Below are positions 40,986 to 51,896 of a DNA stretch of 64,000 bases, piece by piece. Numbering within the stretch: the first letter of the stretch is position 1; each line of letters starts with the position of its first letter. Under the pieces are notes generated by a model. The model worked only from the letters and a program-made list of their open reading frames with translations, was not told where the DNA came from and did no database searches. Source of the stretch: Agriotes lineatus (taxonomy: Eukaryota; Arthropoda; Insecta; Coleoptera; Elateridae). The translations under genes were made by a program, and so were the position numbers. The stretch lies in the NCBI GenBank assembly GCA_940337035.1, contig CALNHX010001948.1, positions 124,001-188,000 of the forward strand. The letters are read 5' to 3'.

Positions 40986-41554
40986 ATGTAATATTGAATT
41001 CAACATCTTTATCTAATTGCAAATTAATATTAAAGTGTACAAGATGCTGAAAAGGTTCAAAACTGTAGTAGGTACATATTATTTATTAATGATCTGCTAT
41101 GCAGTAGAATTTCGCAGTAACGTTTCGCGTGGCGTGTAATAAACAATAATAATACAGATGTGAACAATTTTAAAACTTTTTTATTTCTATCCCTTGTATT
41201 TTTTTTCAGATTTTGGAAATTTTATGCCAGACTTGAAAATTAGCAAAATTCATTTTCAATGCGTTAACGAAGGTTGGTAAATTGCAACTTCTGTATTTTT
41301 TTAAAATTATTTTCATCCATTACAGTATCTATCATAATTAATATCAGCTCTGAGAATTTTAAAATTCCTATCATTTTCAGTCGAATTATTTCTTTAGAGA
41401 ACCATAATGTACGTCCAGTACTACTTTGTTATGATTATCAGGGATTGCATTGCATTGAGAATTGAAATTTTTAGTAGTCTTTAGAAGTCTTGAAGTTCTA
41501 TTTCTCCATTTCTACCACCATTCGCGATGCGCTGTAAAATTGCCAAATTTCAGT
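40986..41554. other. Intergenic, nothing recognised
   Basis: AT-rich, no frame or repeat pairing of note. Confidence 0.4.
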
Positions 41555-41735
41555 AGAAATATAACAAGTGCTTGAAAAATTTCCGGAAATATTTGGAAAT
41601 ATATTCTGCAGCTCCGAAAGAGGAGGGCTTTTTTCTTGGAGGCATGCACGAATGCTTTTCTTGAGAAAAAAAGCTGCATAACATATTTCCAAATATTTCC
41701 ATAGGGAAATTTTTTAAGCACGCGTTATATTTTGA
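41555..41735. repeat. Hairpin element H7
   Basis: Arms ATAACAAGTGCTTGAAAAAT, TTCC and GGAAATATTTGGAAATAT pair with their reverse up to TTTAAGCACGCGTTAT. Near the loop is CTCCGAAAGAGGAGG. Confidence 0.65.
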
Positions 41736-42253
41736 TAGAGAATATCACGAATGAAAAAACACAGTAAAGAAAACATTTTTATTAAAAAAATTACGAAACT
41801 AATATCTAAGTACTAATAGTTTACGGTTTTTTGTGATGACAGTGACATAAGTGGAAATTTTCCGGTAAATTTCCGATTATCAATTTTCGCTGTTAGCATG
41901 GAAAATTTCCAACTAAATTTGCAAAAGGGATATTCTCTATTAAAAAAATGGCAGAACACGATAAGGTTGCTATATTTGCTATATTGTTAAGCACAACTCA
42001 AGATGTCTTAAACTTAACTTAAACGTTTTTTTGTCAACAACGCTAACCGTAAGTTGTTGAACTGTATCAATGTTGAAACTTATTTTTACAATTTTCCCTT
42101 GCAGCGCTTCTACGGCTCTAAACAATCTTTTTCTGATATAAATTAGAGGGTAATTTAAGTCTTAGCCTACATTTTCCGCTTCGGAGTGCACCAAATACTA
42201 AAAATTGCGCGCACTCTGGAGTGCACCTAGATAATGTGTTTTTAGAAACATAA

Positions 42254-42655
42254 AATAATAATTTACGATACAAGCGCGTAAAGCTAGTCTTTAGTCACGA
42301 GTGGGAAAGATTTAAAACGCGAGTGAGCGAGCGTTTTAAATCGCGCTAGTGACTAAAGATGCTTTACGCATGTGTATCGTACAATATTTTATCTGCGATA
42401 GAATCTAGAAATCACGATTAATATAAACAAATATTTAAATGTAAATTAGGATTACGAGTACTAGCAAACGGTCGTAACTTTGCGTGGTTAAAAATTTTAA
42501 AACACGCTGCTACTGACGACGTGCCTAATGAAATCTTTTAAACACGTTGCTACTGACAACGTAAACTAATGCAAACATGTTATTAAGCAGTCGTTTTACA
42601 AACTTAAAACTGCCAACTAAAACTCAGTTTTACACACTGTCGTATATAAAGCAAT
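42254..42655. repeat. Hairpin element H8
   Basis: Second member of the H5 type. Arms ACGATACAAGCGCGTAAAGC...TTTAAAACG, loop CGAGTGAGCGAGCG, then ACAATATTTTATCTGCGA. The tail TTTTACACACTGTCGTATAT matches H5. Confidence 0.7.
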
Positions 42656-43244
42656 ATTAATCGTATCTGTACACCATAGTCTTTAAGAGTAAATAATATT
42701 AATACGAACTTATATATGACGTCAGTTCGTAGCTTTATGGATATTTATACCGTCATGAATTCGCTTTATCCACGGCGTTTATTTTTATCAGCTGCTTCGA
42801 GATATGAAAGGAACACCATTAAAAAAAGCTAGGAAGTTTTTTATGGAATGCAGCTTTAAATATATTTTTTAACAATGCTTTCCAACAATATATGTAAATA
42901 TTTTAAGTTGTGCTGTTCCCCATACATACCTACCTAAAGGGAAAATTTTCCCCGTCTGATCAAACGTATCTCTCCTAAGAACAATAGTTTCAATAGCGAA
43001 GCGTGCAAAAGTAAATTAAGAGTAGTTTGGCGTATCTAGGTCGTGTAGTTTAAAAATTGCTACTACCCCCAGGATCGGCGACAACAAGACGCCGTAGCAA
43101 AATCTGAACTGAGTACACAATAACAACTATATGGAACATTGTGCAATTACATTTATCAGTATTTTTGAAAATAATTATTGAATTATTACTTTACCTGAAA
43201 ATTGCGTCTATTTGGTTTTAGTGCTTTGATGACAGATGAATGTC
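42656..43244. other. 5' flank of the BEL element
   Basis: AT-rich and noncoding. I looked for the missing 5' half of the LINE found beyond the 3' LTR and did not see it here in any frame. Confidence 0.45.
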
Positions 43245-43559
43245 TGTTCGAGTTTTGTACAGACCGTTGCTATGCCAGCATTTTGCACAGAAATTTCACC
43301 AGCGAGCTAGGTTCCAGGAAATTCTAGCGGGCTCTGTACCTGAGGGGCCAGTTCCCGCGCTACCCCCACAAATTACCGTTAAGGGCATTCATTTGCCCAT
43401 TCCTATTTTGTATCTTTAAGAGACGAGTCGTGGCGAGTTGGCATTGTGTTTCAAAAATTATATTACAGTTATCCACACTAAGTTACGGTGTTTTCTTATA
43501 TTATATCATCAAACGAGTGGTTGCCCACGAAGCAACGCAAGTGGAACCATTCCCCCACA
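43245..43559 (+). repeat. BEL 5' LTR
   Basis: TG...CA borders, 315 bp, identical to the 3' LTR except one base. A stop-free frame crosses the LTR from 43430 but has no ATG (it opens on GTG). Confidence 0.95.
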
Positions 43560-43577
43560 TTGGTCCAATCGAGCAGG
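43560..43577 (+). other. Probable BEL primer-binding site
   Basis: TTGGTCCAATCGAGCAGG follows the 5' LTR directly. The TGG one base in is the expected complement of a tRNA 3' CCA. The tRNA species is not assigned. Confidence 0.5.
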
Positions 43578-43831
43578 ATTTTTGGATATTGCATCCGGTC
43601 CATAGCCTAAGTTACGGGCTCAATTCCAGCGACGCCAAAAATCAACGACGCCACAGGACATAGGAACAGCGAAGCTCCGGATTTCGGACGTCTTTGGCAA
43701 TACAGGTCGGTCCTTTCCATATTTTAACCCGTTATTAATCCAATTAATTACCCCCTTTAATATCGCTTCTACTTATTATTATAAATTTAATTACTATATC
43801 TCTTACCGCGCCATTGAGGTTATATTTTATC

Positions 43832-46800
43832 ATGGCAGATTTAAAAAACCAAAAAACTCGCAGGGGTACCTTAAAATCCCAGTTAACACGTTTTGCAACA
43901 TATGTAGAGACTTTCGATAGTAACAGTGGCAATTTATCTGAATTAGAAAAGCGTTTAAATGCTATTGATGCAGTTTATAAAGAATTAGACCAAATTCAGT
44001 CGGAAATAGAGTTAAGTTGCGATGATAATGAGTCGTTCGACCTTCAAGAACAAGAGAGATCGGCTTTCGAAGAAAAATATTTTCAAACAGCAGGTATAGC
44101 GAACAATTACTTAAAAACCCTTTCAGAGGTCACTGGTCTTGCCAACCCTAGTTTAACTACCGGTTCATCGCAGGTAGAAATAGCCCATGTCGCAAAACTG
44201 CCTCAAATTGTTCTCCCTGAATTTGCGGGGTCCTATGAAAAATGGACGGAATTTCACGACAGGTTCGTTTCCCTTATTCACAATAATCACTCGCTGAGTA
44301 ATGTTCAAAAATATTATTATTTACAAGGATGCCTTAAAGACGACGCCGCGCAAGTAATCAGCTCTTTAACTGTATCTGATGCCAACTATCAAACGGCTTG
44401 GCGATTATTAGTAGAGCGGTACCAAAACGAGCGCGCAATTATTAATTCGCGAATTAAGGGGATGTTAGATATACCAAATGTAAGGCAAGATTCGCATGCT
44501 CAGCTTAGATCCTTTTTGGATACATTTTTAAAACATTATCGCGCTTTAGAAAATTTAGAACCCACGGTGAAATATTGGGACACCCTGTTATTTTACTTGA
44601 TGACAGCAAAATTAGATGTAAGCTCTAGAAGGGAATGGGAAAATGCAATAAAAAACAATAAATCGCCTAAAATTGCAGATTTCATTACGTTTTTAACGGA
44701 ACGCTGTAATTTTCTGGAAAATATCGACATTAAATCAATTTCAACTGCTGCCCCTCCGAAAAGGAGTTTCAGTGATTTTCGTGCTAAAGCTTACGCGCAC
44801 GTGTCGTTAAACAACAATTCAGCTTGTAGCTATTGCCGCGGTACGCACTCAGTGTATTCATGCAAAAAATTATTAGACATGTCACCAAATGTAAGACTGA
44901 CGGAAGTAAAACGGGTTAATCTGTGTACTAATTGCTTACGTCCAGGACATTCAAATTCATCATGCCGATCTGGCTCATGCAGAATATGTCAGAAAAAGCA
45001 TAACAGTTTATTGCACATCAATCTTCAGAATCCTGTCAATACGACGCAAATGCCCATTTCAGGGCAAAATAGTACGCTTGGTGGAAACACCACTCCAAGC
45101 CATGCCGATCAACTCCCGCAACCAAATTACGATTGCAGTCGATTTCAGTCTCTTACTCCAAATATGGAAAATACGACGCACTCTCAAAATATTTGCAGTG
45201 TACCAAACATTTCTACAAATGCTCACTGTAGCTATATACACCCTGACTCATTCGTATTGCTATCTACAGCGCTCATATATGTATTTGATTCCCAAAATCA
45301 ACCCGTATTGTGCCGCGCGCTGTTAGACAACGGTTCGCAGTCTAGCTTCATTACCGAAGGCTTAATACTGCGCTTAGGATTGCAAGCCAGAAAAATAAAT
45401 CTACCAATATCTGGAATAAGTCAGTCTTTAATCAATATTAATTACCAATCCCAGATAAAAATAAAATCTAGACTAAATGAACATGAAGTTCTGGTTTCGT
45501 GTCTCATTATAAACAAAATAACAGATATCATGCCCCAAAAATATATCGACACTTCCAAATTAAAAATACCATCCGATTTGTCACTGGCAGATCCAAATTT
45601 CAATACACCGTCAAATATTGACGTACTTTTAGGCGCTAGCGTATTTTTTGATCTTCTCGCTACAGGTCAAGTTAAGCTAGGACCACGTCAACCCGTGATG
45701 CAAGAAACTAAGCTGGGGTGGATTGTTTCGGGCCCTATACAAATTTCCCAAAAACAGCCAATACAAAAATGTTTTCTAATCTCAAACCAAGAGATTAACA
45801 ATCAATTAGAGCGCTTTTGGAGGTTAGAAGAGAATTATACTCGCGATTGCTATTCTAAGGAGGAAAATGAGTGTGAGAATCACTTTGTAAATAATTTTAG
45901 TAGAGACCCTATCACAGGACGGTTCACAGTCAAATTGCCATTTAAGGACAATTATATTCAGTTAGGTGATTCTAGGGAAAATACAATTAAACGTTTTTAT
46001 GCATTAGAACGCAAATTAAATAAAAATATCACCCTTAAAGAAAGCTATTGCAGTTTCATGAAGGAATATCAAGACTTAGGTCACATGAGTAAAATAATGC
46101 CCAGTCAAAATCCAACCTCAAACTTAGCATATTACATACCCCATCATGCAGTTGAAAAACAGGAAAGCTTAACGACCAAACTACGAGCAGTCTTTGATGC
46201 TTCCGCTAATACGAGTTCGGGCTTCTCATTAAATGATACTTTAATGGTAGGTCCAAATATACAGAGTGATTTATTTACCATAATTTTAAAATTTCGTCAA
46301 CATAACGTCGTGTTAACTGGCGACATCACTAAGATGTATCGCCAGATATTAGTCCATCCTTCTCAACGGAATTACCAACGAATTGTTTGGCGCAAATCTA
46401 GCGAAGCTGAGCTAGAATATTTTGAATTAAACACGGTCACATACGGTACCGCCCCAGCGTCCTTTCTCGCCACACGATGTTTAAAGCAGTTAGCGCTAGA
46501 AAACAAAGGTAGATATCCTCTTGAAAGTAACATACTTATGACGGATTTTTTTATGGACGATCTACTCACAGGAAGTCATGATATTGAATCACTGATAACC
46601 ATTAGAAATAACATTATACGTATGTTACAGCAAGCAGGATTTGAATTACGCAAATTTTGCTCGAACGAAAAAGGCGTTGTGGCTGATTTGCTTGACCAAA
46701 ACGAAATCATTTCCAATTACGTGATAACTGAACATAATAGTGTCAAAACCCTAGGTGTATCCTGGAATCCTTTAAGCGATGACTTTCAGTACAACGCTGT

Positions 46801-49114
46801 CATACCAGATGATATTTCTAGTAACGTTTCCAAAAGGCGTATACTATCGTATATATCACAAATATTTGATCCATTAGGACTTCTAGGCCCTGTCATAACA
46901 CAAGCTAAATGCATCATGCAACAACTATGGAAGCTACGTATTGATTGGGACCAAACAATACCTGATGAGTTGCATAAATTATGGCTAAATTTTCAATCTC
47001 AACTTCAGCACATTAATTCCATTCGTATACCAAGACACGCCTTAATAAAAAAACCCTCAAGTGTACAGTTGCACGGTTTCTGTGATGCAAGCATCAAGGC
47101 TTACGGTGCCGCGATTTTCGTTAGATCGCAAGACGAAAATAATATCCAAACTACTCTATTATGTGCCAAATCACGAGTAGCACCCCTTAAGGCAATCTCG
47201 CTACCCAGATTAGAACTTTGCGGTGCAGTATTGCTTGGCCAGTTAATGAATAAGGTAAAATCTTCATTATCATTAGATATCGATGATATATATTATTGGA
47301 CTGATTCAACTATAGTGTTATCTTGGTTGTCAGCCCAACCTCATACTTGGCAAACCTTTGTTTGTAATAGAGTATCCGAAATTCAGCAAATTACTGACAT
47401 TAATAACTGGCATCACATCAGCTCCCAAAATAATCCTGCAGATGTAATATCAAGGGGCTCAACACCCAAGGAATTAGCAAGTTCTGGTTTATGGTGGAAC
47501 GGTCCGTCGTTTTTACTATCAGACATCAATCAGTGGCCAACAAATACAAATATTTTGAATTATTCCAGAATTGATGCAGAAGTGCCCGAATGTAAACGAC
47601 AATCTATTTCGTTACACTGTGCAATTACCCTTAATTTATTTAATAAATATTCCAGTTATTCCAAATTACAGCGGATAACAGCATATTGTTTACGGTTTAT
47701 TCGGAATCTCAAATCAACTCCAGATAGCAGACTACGCGGACCACTAACAATTTCGGAAACATCGAATAGCACCCGTGCTCTTGTCAAAATTGCTCAGGCC
47801 GAATGTTTTTCTGATGACATTAAGGCAATTAACATCTCAAAAAATGTTAAACCAAGCAGTAAGCTTGCCCCTTTAAATCCATTTATGGACAGTCACGGAC
47901 TCTTGCGAGTAGGTGGCCGCCTTAAAAACTCAATGTTAAGCTACAATGCAATGCATCCGATTTTACTTCCACAAAAACACCCTCTCACAAGGCTTGTAAT
48001 TCAATACGAACACCTCCGCAATCTTCATGCAGGTCCACAAGCTACACTAGCATGTATAAGGCAAAGATATTGGCCACTCAACGGTAGACAGGCAGTAAGA
48101 TCTGTAGTTCACAAATGCGTGACATGTTTCAAGGCTAACCCTAAAAGTGTTTCACCACAAATGGGTGATTTACCTAAATCTAGGGTGACCCCATCCAGGA
48201 TATTTTCGATCTGCGGTAGTGATTATGCAGGCCCGTTTCAAATAAAGGATGGCAAGACCAGGAACAGAAAAATTGTTAAGGCTTACATATGTATTTTTGT
48301 TTGCATGGCTACAAGGGCTGTGCACCTGGAACTTGTCAGCGAATTGTCCACCGACTCATTCTTATGTGCGCTTAAAAGATTTGTATCGCGACGAGGTTTA
48401 TGCAAAAAGATATACTCAGATAATGCCACTAACTATCGCGGAGCAGACAATGTTTTGAAATCTATTAAACATATTCTACATGAACAAAAATTGCACAACT
48501 TTTTCTTGCAAAATAACATTGAATGGAGTCTTCTCCCTGCCAGGTCGCCTCATATGGGCGGATTGTGGGAATCTTGTGTACGGTCTGTGAAATATCACCT
48601 CAGACGCATAACCAATAACTTTCATTTCACGTTTGAAGAATTCTATACTTTAATAACCCAAGTAGAAGCGGTATTAAATTCTCGTCCTTTAATGTCCTTA
48701 TCCTTGATCCCAACCGACCTTGAGGCACTGACCCCGGGTCACTTTATAATCGGCGAAACTCTCACCGCCGTACCAGAAGTAGATCTGCAGTCCACTCCGA
48801 TTAGCAAGCTTTCTCGCTATAAGCACATCTGCAAGATGTCTCAGCATTTGTGGACCAGGTGGTCCAAGGACTATCTTCATCATCTTCAGCAACGCTCGAA
48901 ATGGCGTTTTCAAAAGGAACCCAAGAAGTTAATAGGGGCGTTGGTACTGCTGAAGGAGGACAACGCGCCTCCCCTACAATGGCCCATGGGACGCATCACA
49001 GCCATCCACCCAGGTACGGATGGAATAGTGCGCGTAGTGAGCGTAAAAACAAAAAACAGTGAGCTAAAACGTGCCGTTGGGCAAATATGTGTGTTACCGG
49101 TGAGTGAAGAGTGA
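43832..49114 (+). CDS. BEL/Pao gag-pol polyprotein, intact
   Basis: It encodes the capsid and the enzymes for reverse transcription and integration of the element. The open frame runs from 43814, but the first ATG (MADLKNQ) is at 43832, giving 1760 residues. Numbering below is from 43814. Order: coiled gag N-terminus; a DUF1759-like gag domain starting LPQIVLPEFAGSYEKWTEF (about 129); CCHC-type knuckles CSYCRGTHSVYSC and CTNCLRPGHSNSSC; an aspartic protease with LLDNGSQSSFI (505), where DNG replaces the usual DSG/DTG; RT with LTGDITKMYRQI and FFMDD (913-916); RNase H starting HGFCDAS (1091); and integrase with an HHCC zinc module, then D1470, D1536 and E1586. No stop or frameshift interrupts it, so the copy may be competent. 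The protease DNG is the only motif oddity. Confidence 0.95.
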   Translation: MADLKNQKTRRGTLKSQLTRFATYVETFDSNSGNLSELEKRLNAIDAVYKELDQIQSEIELSCDDNESFDLQEQERSAFEEKYFQTAGIANNYLKTLSEVTGLANPSLTTGSSQVEIAHVAKLPQIVLPEFAGSYEKWTEFHDRFVSLIHNNHSLSNVQKYYYLQGCLKDDAAQVISSLTVSDANYQTAWRLLVERYQNERAIINSRIKGMLDIPNVRQDSHAQLRSFLDTFLKHYRALENLEPTVKYWDTLLFYLMTAKLDVSSRREWENAIKNNKSPKIADFITFLTERCNFLENIDIKSISTAAPPKRSFSDFRAKAYAHVSLNNNSACSYCRGTHSVYSCKKLLDMSPNVRLTEVKRVNLCTNCLRPGHSNSSCRSGSCRICQKKHNSLLHINLQNPVNTTQMPISGQNSTLGGNTTPSHADQLPQPNYDCSRFQSLTPNMENTTHSQNICSVPNISTNAHCSYIHPDSFVLLSTALIYVFDSQNQPVLCRALLDNGSQSSFITEGLILRLGLQARKINLPISGISQSLININYQSQIKIKSRLNEHEVLVSCLIINKITDIMPQKYIDTSKLKIPSDLSLADPNFNTPSNIDVLLGASVFFDLLATGQVKLGPRQPVMQETKLGWIVSGPIQISQKQPIQKCFLISNQEINNQLERFWRLEENYTRDCYSKEENECENHFVNNFSRDPITGRFTVKLPFKDNYIQLGDSRENTIKRFYALERKLNKNITLKESYCSFMKEYQDLGHMSKIMPSQNPTSNLAYYIPHHAVEKQESLTTKLRAVFDASANTSSGFSLNDTLMVGPNIQSDLFTIILKFRQHNVVLTGDITKMYRQILVHPSQRNYQRIVWRKSSEAELEYFELNTVTYGTAPASFLATRCLKQLALENKGRYPLESNILMTDFFMDDLLTGSHDIESLITIRNNIIRMLQQAGFELRKFCSNEKGVVADLLDQNEIISNYVITEHNSVKTLGVSWNPLSDDFQYNAVIPDDISSNVSKRRILSYISQIFDPLGLLGPVITQAKCIMQQLWKLRIDWDQTIPDELHKLWLNFQSQLQHINSIRIPRHALIKKPSSVQLHGFCDASIKAYGAAIFVRSQDENNIQTTLLCAKSRVAPLKAISLPRLELCGAVLLGQLMNKVKSSLSLDIDDIYYWTDSTIVLSWLSAQPHTWQTFVCNRVSEIQQITDINNWHHISSQNNPADVISRGSTPKELASSGLWWNGPSFLLSDINQWPTNTNILNYSRIDAEVPECKRQSISLHCAITLNLFNKYSSYSKLQRITAYCLRFIRNLKSTPDSRLRGPLTISETSNSTRALVKIAQAECFSDDIKAINISKNVKPSSKLAPLNPFMDSHGLLRVGGRLKNSMLSYNAMHPILLPQKHPLTRLVIQYEHLRNLHAGPQATLACIRQRYWPLNGRQAVRSVVHKCVTCFKANPKSVSPQMGDLPKSRVTPSRIFSICGSDYAGPFQIKDGKTRNRKIVKAYICIFVCMATRAVHLELVSELSTDSFLCALKRFVSRRGLCKKIYSDNATNYRGADNVLKSIKHILHEQKLHNFFLQNNIEWSLLPARSPHMGGLWESCVRSVKYHLRRITNNFHFTFEEFYTLITQVEAVLNSRPLMSLSLIPTDLEALTPGHFIIGETLTAVPEVDLQSTPISKLSRYKHICKMSQHLWTRWSKDYLHHLQQRSKWRFQKEPKKLIGALVLLKEDNAPPLQWPMGRITAIHPGTDGIVRVVSVKTKNSELKRAVGQICVLPVSEE

Positions 49115-49324
49115 TTTGATATAGGGGACGTTCGACTTTATAGACATTTATTTGCATTTACATGTCGCGTTTAATGTCGTTTTTTTTTGTCCTAATGTAT
49201 ATTGTATATTTGAAAAATTGTAAATTTTGATTCTGTGTATATACCGCCAACAAGCCACAGCTTATTGTTATATGTTCATATGTATTTGTGTATTCTTTTT
49301 TTTTGTTGAAACGTAGTCGTTTCA

Positions 49325-49335
49325 AAGGGGGCGGT
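49325..49335 (+). other. BEL polypurine tract
   Basis: AAAGGGGGCGG lies one base from the 3' LTR and is the expected plus-strand priming site. Confidence 0.75.
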
Positions 49336-49336
49336 A

Positions 49337-49651
49337 TGTTCGAGTTTTGTACAGACCGTTGCTATGCCAGCATTTTGCACAGAAATTTCACCAGCGAGCT
49401 AGGTTCCAGGAAATTCTAGCGGGCTCTGTACCTGAGGGGCCAGTTCCCGCGCTACCCCCACAAATTACCGTTAAGGGCATTCATTTGCCCATTCCTATTT
49501 TGTATCTTTAAGAGACGAGTCGTGGCAAGTTGGCATTGTGTTTCAAAAATTATATTACAGTTATCCACACTAAGTTACGGTGTTTTCTTATATTATATCA
49601 TCAAACGAGTGGTTGCCCACGAAGCAACGCAAGTGGAACCATTCCCCCACA
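49337..49651 (+). repeat. BEL 3' LTR
   Basis: 315 bp, one mismatch to the 5' LTR. It abuts LINE RT coding sequence directly on its right. Confidence 0.95.
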
Positions 49652-51129
49652 CTACGGGTTCTGACAATATTAGCCTAAAAATGTTAAAACTTTGCTGTCC
49701 TTACTTAATTCCTTATATAACCAATCTAGTAAATTCCAGTTTTAGAAGCTCTGCATTTCCTGAAGCTTGGAAAACTGCTCATGTGATTCCTTTGCCAAAA
49801 ACAAAGTCACCATCTGATTATAAAGATCTCAGACCTATAAGTATTTTACCGTGTTTGTCTAAAGTCCTCGAAAAAGTGATGGCAATACAGATTCGTCAAT
49901 TTATAGAGGAACACAATATATTACCGGAAACACAATCTGGTTTTAGACGCGGTTATAGTTGTGCAACAGCTCTTTTAAATGTAACTGATGATATCTTTAC
50001 TGCCATCGATAACAACGAACTATCTTTAGTCATAATGTTAGATTATTCCAAAGCGTTCGACACGATAAGACACGATATTTTAATTGCAATACTACGTTAT
50101 ATTGGTTTTAGTGATCCTGCTATTGAACTAATTCAAAGTTATGTAGCTAGTAGATCTCAGACTGTTGTTCTAAATAACTGTAAATCAAATCCATTACCAG
50201 TTACACTTGGTGTCCCCCAGGGATCTATACTTGGCCCTTTACTTTATGTTATATATACTTTTAATTTAAAAAGTTCATTAAAGCACTGTAACTATCATTT
50301 ATACGCAGATGACACACAATTAGAATACAGTTTTAGTCAAAGTAATATAAATACTGCTATCGATGCGATTAATAATGATGTCGAAAATCTTGTTAAATTT
50401 TCAGAAAAACATGGTTTAAAAATAAACACAAATAAATCCTATGTCATGCTGTTTGGTAGAACTAAAGTTAGAGATACTTTTCGAGACAATATCATAATTA
50501 AAATTCAAGATACAAAATTAGAAATAAAAGATAATATTAAACACCTTGGAGTGGTTTTAGATCAACACTTAAGATTTAAGGGACACATTTCTAAAATTAT
50601 CCAGAAAGCATATTTGAATTTAAAAATAATTTTCCAAAACAGATATTCCTTAAGTCAAAAAGTGAAAACAATACTGTGTGAATCTATGGTTTTATCACAG
50701 TTTCATTACTGCGATAGCGTGTATGGTCCTTGTCTAGACAGTGCAGATATAAGACGAATTCAGATTATGCAGAATTCTTGTTTGAGACTAATTTATGGAA
50801 TAAGAAAATTTGACCATATTTCACATAAGTTAAAGGAAATTCAATGGTTGAACATGGAAAATACAAGAAAACTTCATTCTACATGTTTGTACCACAAAAT
50901 CATTATAAATAAGAAACCTTTATATTTATATAAAAAAATTAAGCTAAGATCTGATTTACACAATGTCAATATAAGAAACAAAAGTTTTATAAATATTCCT
51001 ATTCACCATACTACAATGTTTAAAAGGTCTTTTTCTTATTGCATAGCTAATAACTACAATTCTTTACAACATGTTTTAAATCGCTCACATATAATAAATT
51101 TAAATTACAAGTACGCCACATGCTGCTAG
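49652..51129 (+). pseudogene. CR1/Jockey-group LINE reverse transcriptase, 5'-truncated
   Basis: LINE ORF2 from early RT to the C-terminus: GSDNISLKML, RPISILPCLSKVLEKV, SGFRRGYSCATALL, MLDYSKAFDTI with the first catalytic Asp, LGVPQGSILGPLL and LYADDTQ with the second Asp pair. An intact thumb and tail end at TAG. The endonuclease is absent because the sequence begins at the BEL LTR border. The stop-free frame extends back into the LTR to 49522, but only with a GTG start; the first ATG is 49681. It is unrelated in detail to the RT at 4.1-5.3 kb. It is non-autonomous, but the surviving part is unbroken. Confidence 0.88.
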
Positions 51130-51583
51130 AAAACCAAAATAGTGCTTCTTAAATATGAAATAAGAAAAAAAAATTGGTAGATACAATATGTTATCAATCA
51201 TTACTGTATTTTAACAGCAGCTCGCTCTTTTTCGTTTTGCTTTTCTCTGTTGTACTTTTCATAATGTATTTAAATTTTGTATTTTTCAAATAATGACTTT
51301 CCTGCACCAGTTTCGATTAAAAAATTTAATAGAAGATGAGGTTAAGTGGAGGAGCAGAATCTTGATAGCTATTACATAGCTATCAAATTTCTGAACTTCG
51401 CCTCGTTGGCCATATCTGTTTTTTTTACCTTTATTTATATTTATGTATAGATATTGTTTCTTTTGTATATTTTTTTTTTCTTCAGAAAAACTAAATCATT
51501 TATGTATATGAATTTATTTTGTAATACCTTTTTGTTTTGTTTGGCCAATAAAAGACAATATTATTATTATTATTATTATTAAT
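51130..51583 (+). mobile_element. LINE 3' UTR and (ATT)n tail
   Basis: AT-rich untranslated region ending CCAATAAAAGACAATATTAT and then (TTA)n to 51583, a typical simple-repeat tail for this LINE group. Confidence 0.75.
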
Positions 51584-51589
51584 ATGAGC

Positions 51590-51880
51590 GTCACTTCCTT
51601 TCCTGGCGTCAGTAGAAGTGTTTTGTTTTGTGGGGGAGTGTACTTACGTTCAATTATTATTGCATAGCAATAGCGTTTACTGCGTGAACATCGACGATTT
51701 AAATAAAATTTTAAAGCAGTTTATGTTCTGTTTAAAAGTTGGATGTAGCGACCTACCCCTGTAGATAGAGTCATATAAATATGTAGTATAAACAAAGATT
51801 ATCCGGGCAAATTACAGTAGTCAATATAATTAGAGGCTAATTAGAGTCAATTATTTATTAAACCGATAAAGAGGCCATTA
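51590..51880 (+). repeat. Dispersed repeat, pair with 56.8 kb
   Basis: GGCGTCAGTAGAAGT, TTTTGTTTTGTG, CAGCGTTTACTGC-like, GTAGCGACCTA and TTATCCGGGCA occur in the same order at 56820-57225. Identity unknown. Confidence 0.6.
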
Positions 51881-51896
51881 ATAGTATCACAATATA

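Larger units (their letters stand above)
43245..49651 (+). mobile_element. Complete BEL/Pao LTR retrotransposon
   Basis: Two 315-bp LTRs (43245-43559, 49337-49651) starting TGTTCGAG and ending CCCCCACA flank a single long polyprotein frame. The LTRs differ at one position only (TGGCGAGTTGG against TGGCAAGTTGG), so the insertion is young. A purine tract (AAAGGGGGCGG) lies just before the 3' LTR. TTGGTCC follows the 5' LTR as the likely primer-binding start. There is no env-like frame between the pol stop and the 3' LTR. No target-site duplication is visible: the left flank ends AATGTC and the right flank begins CTACGG. Confidence 0.95.
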
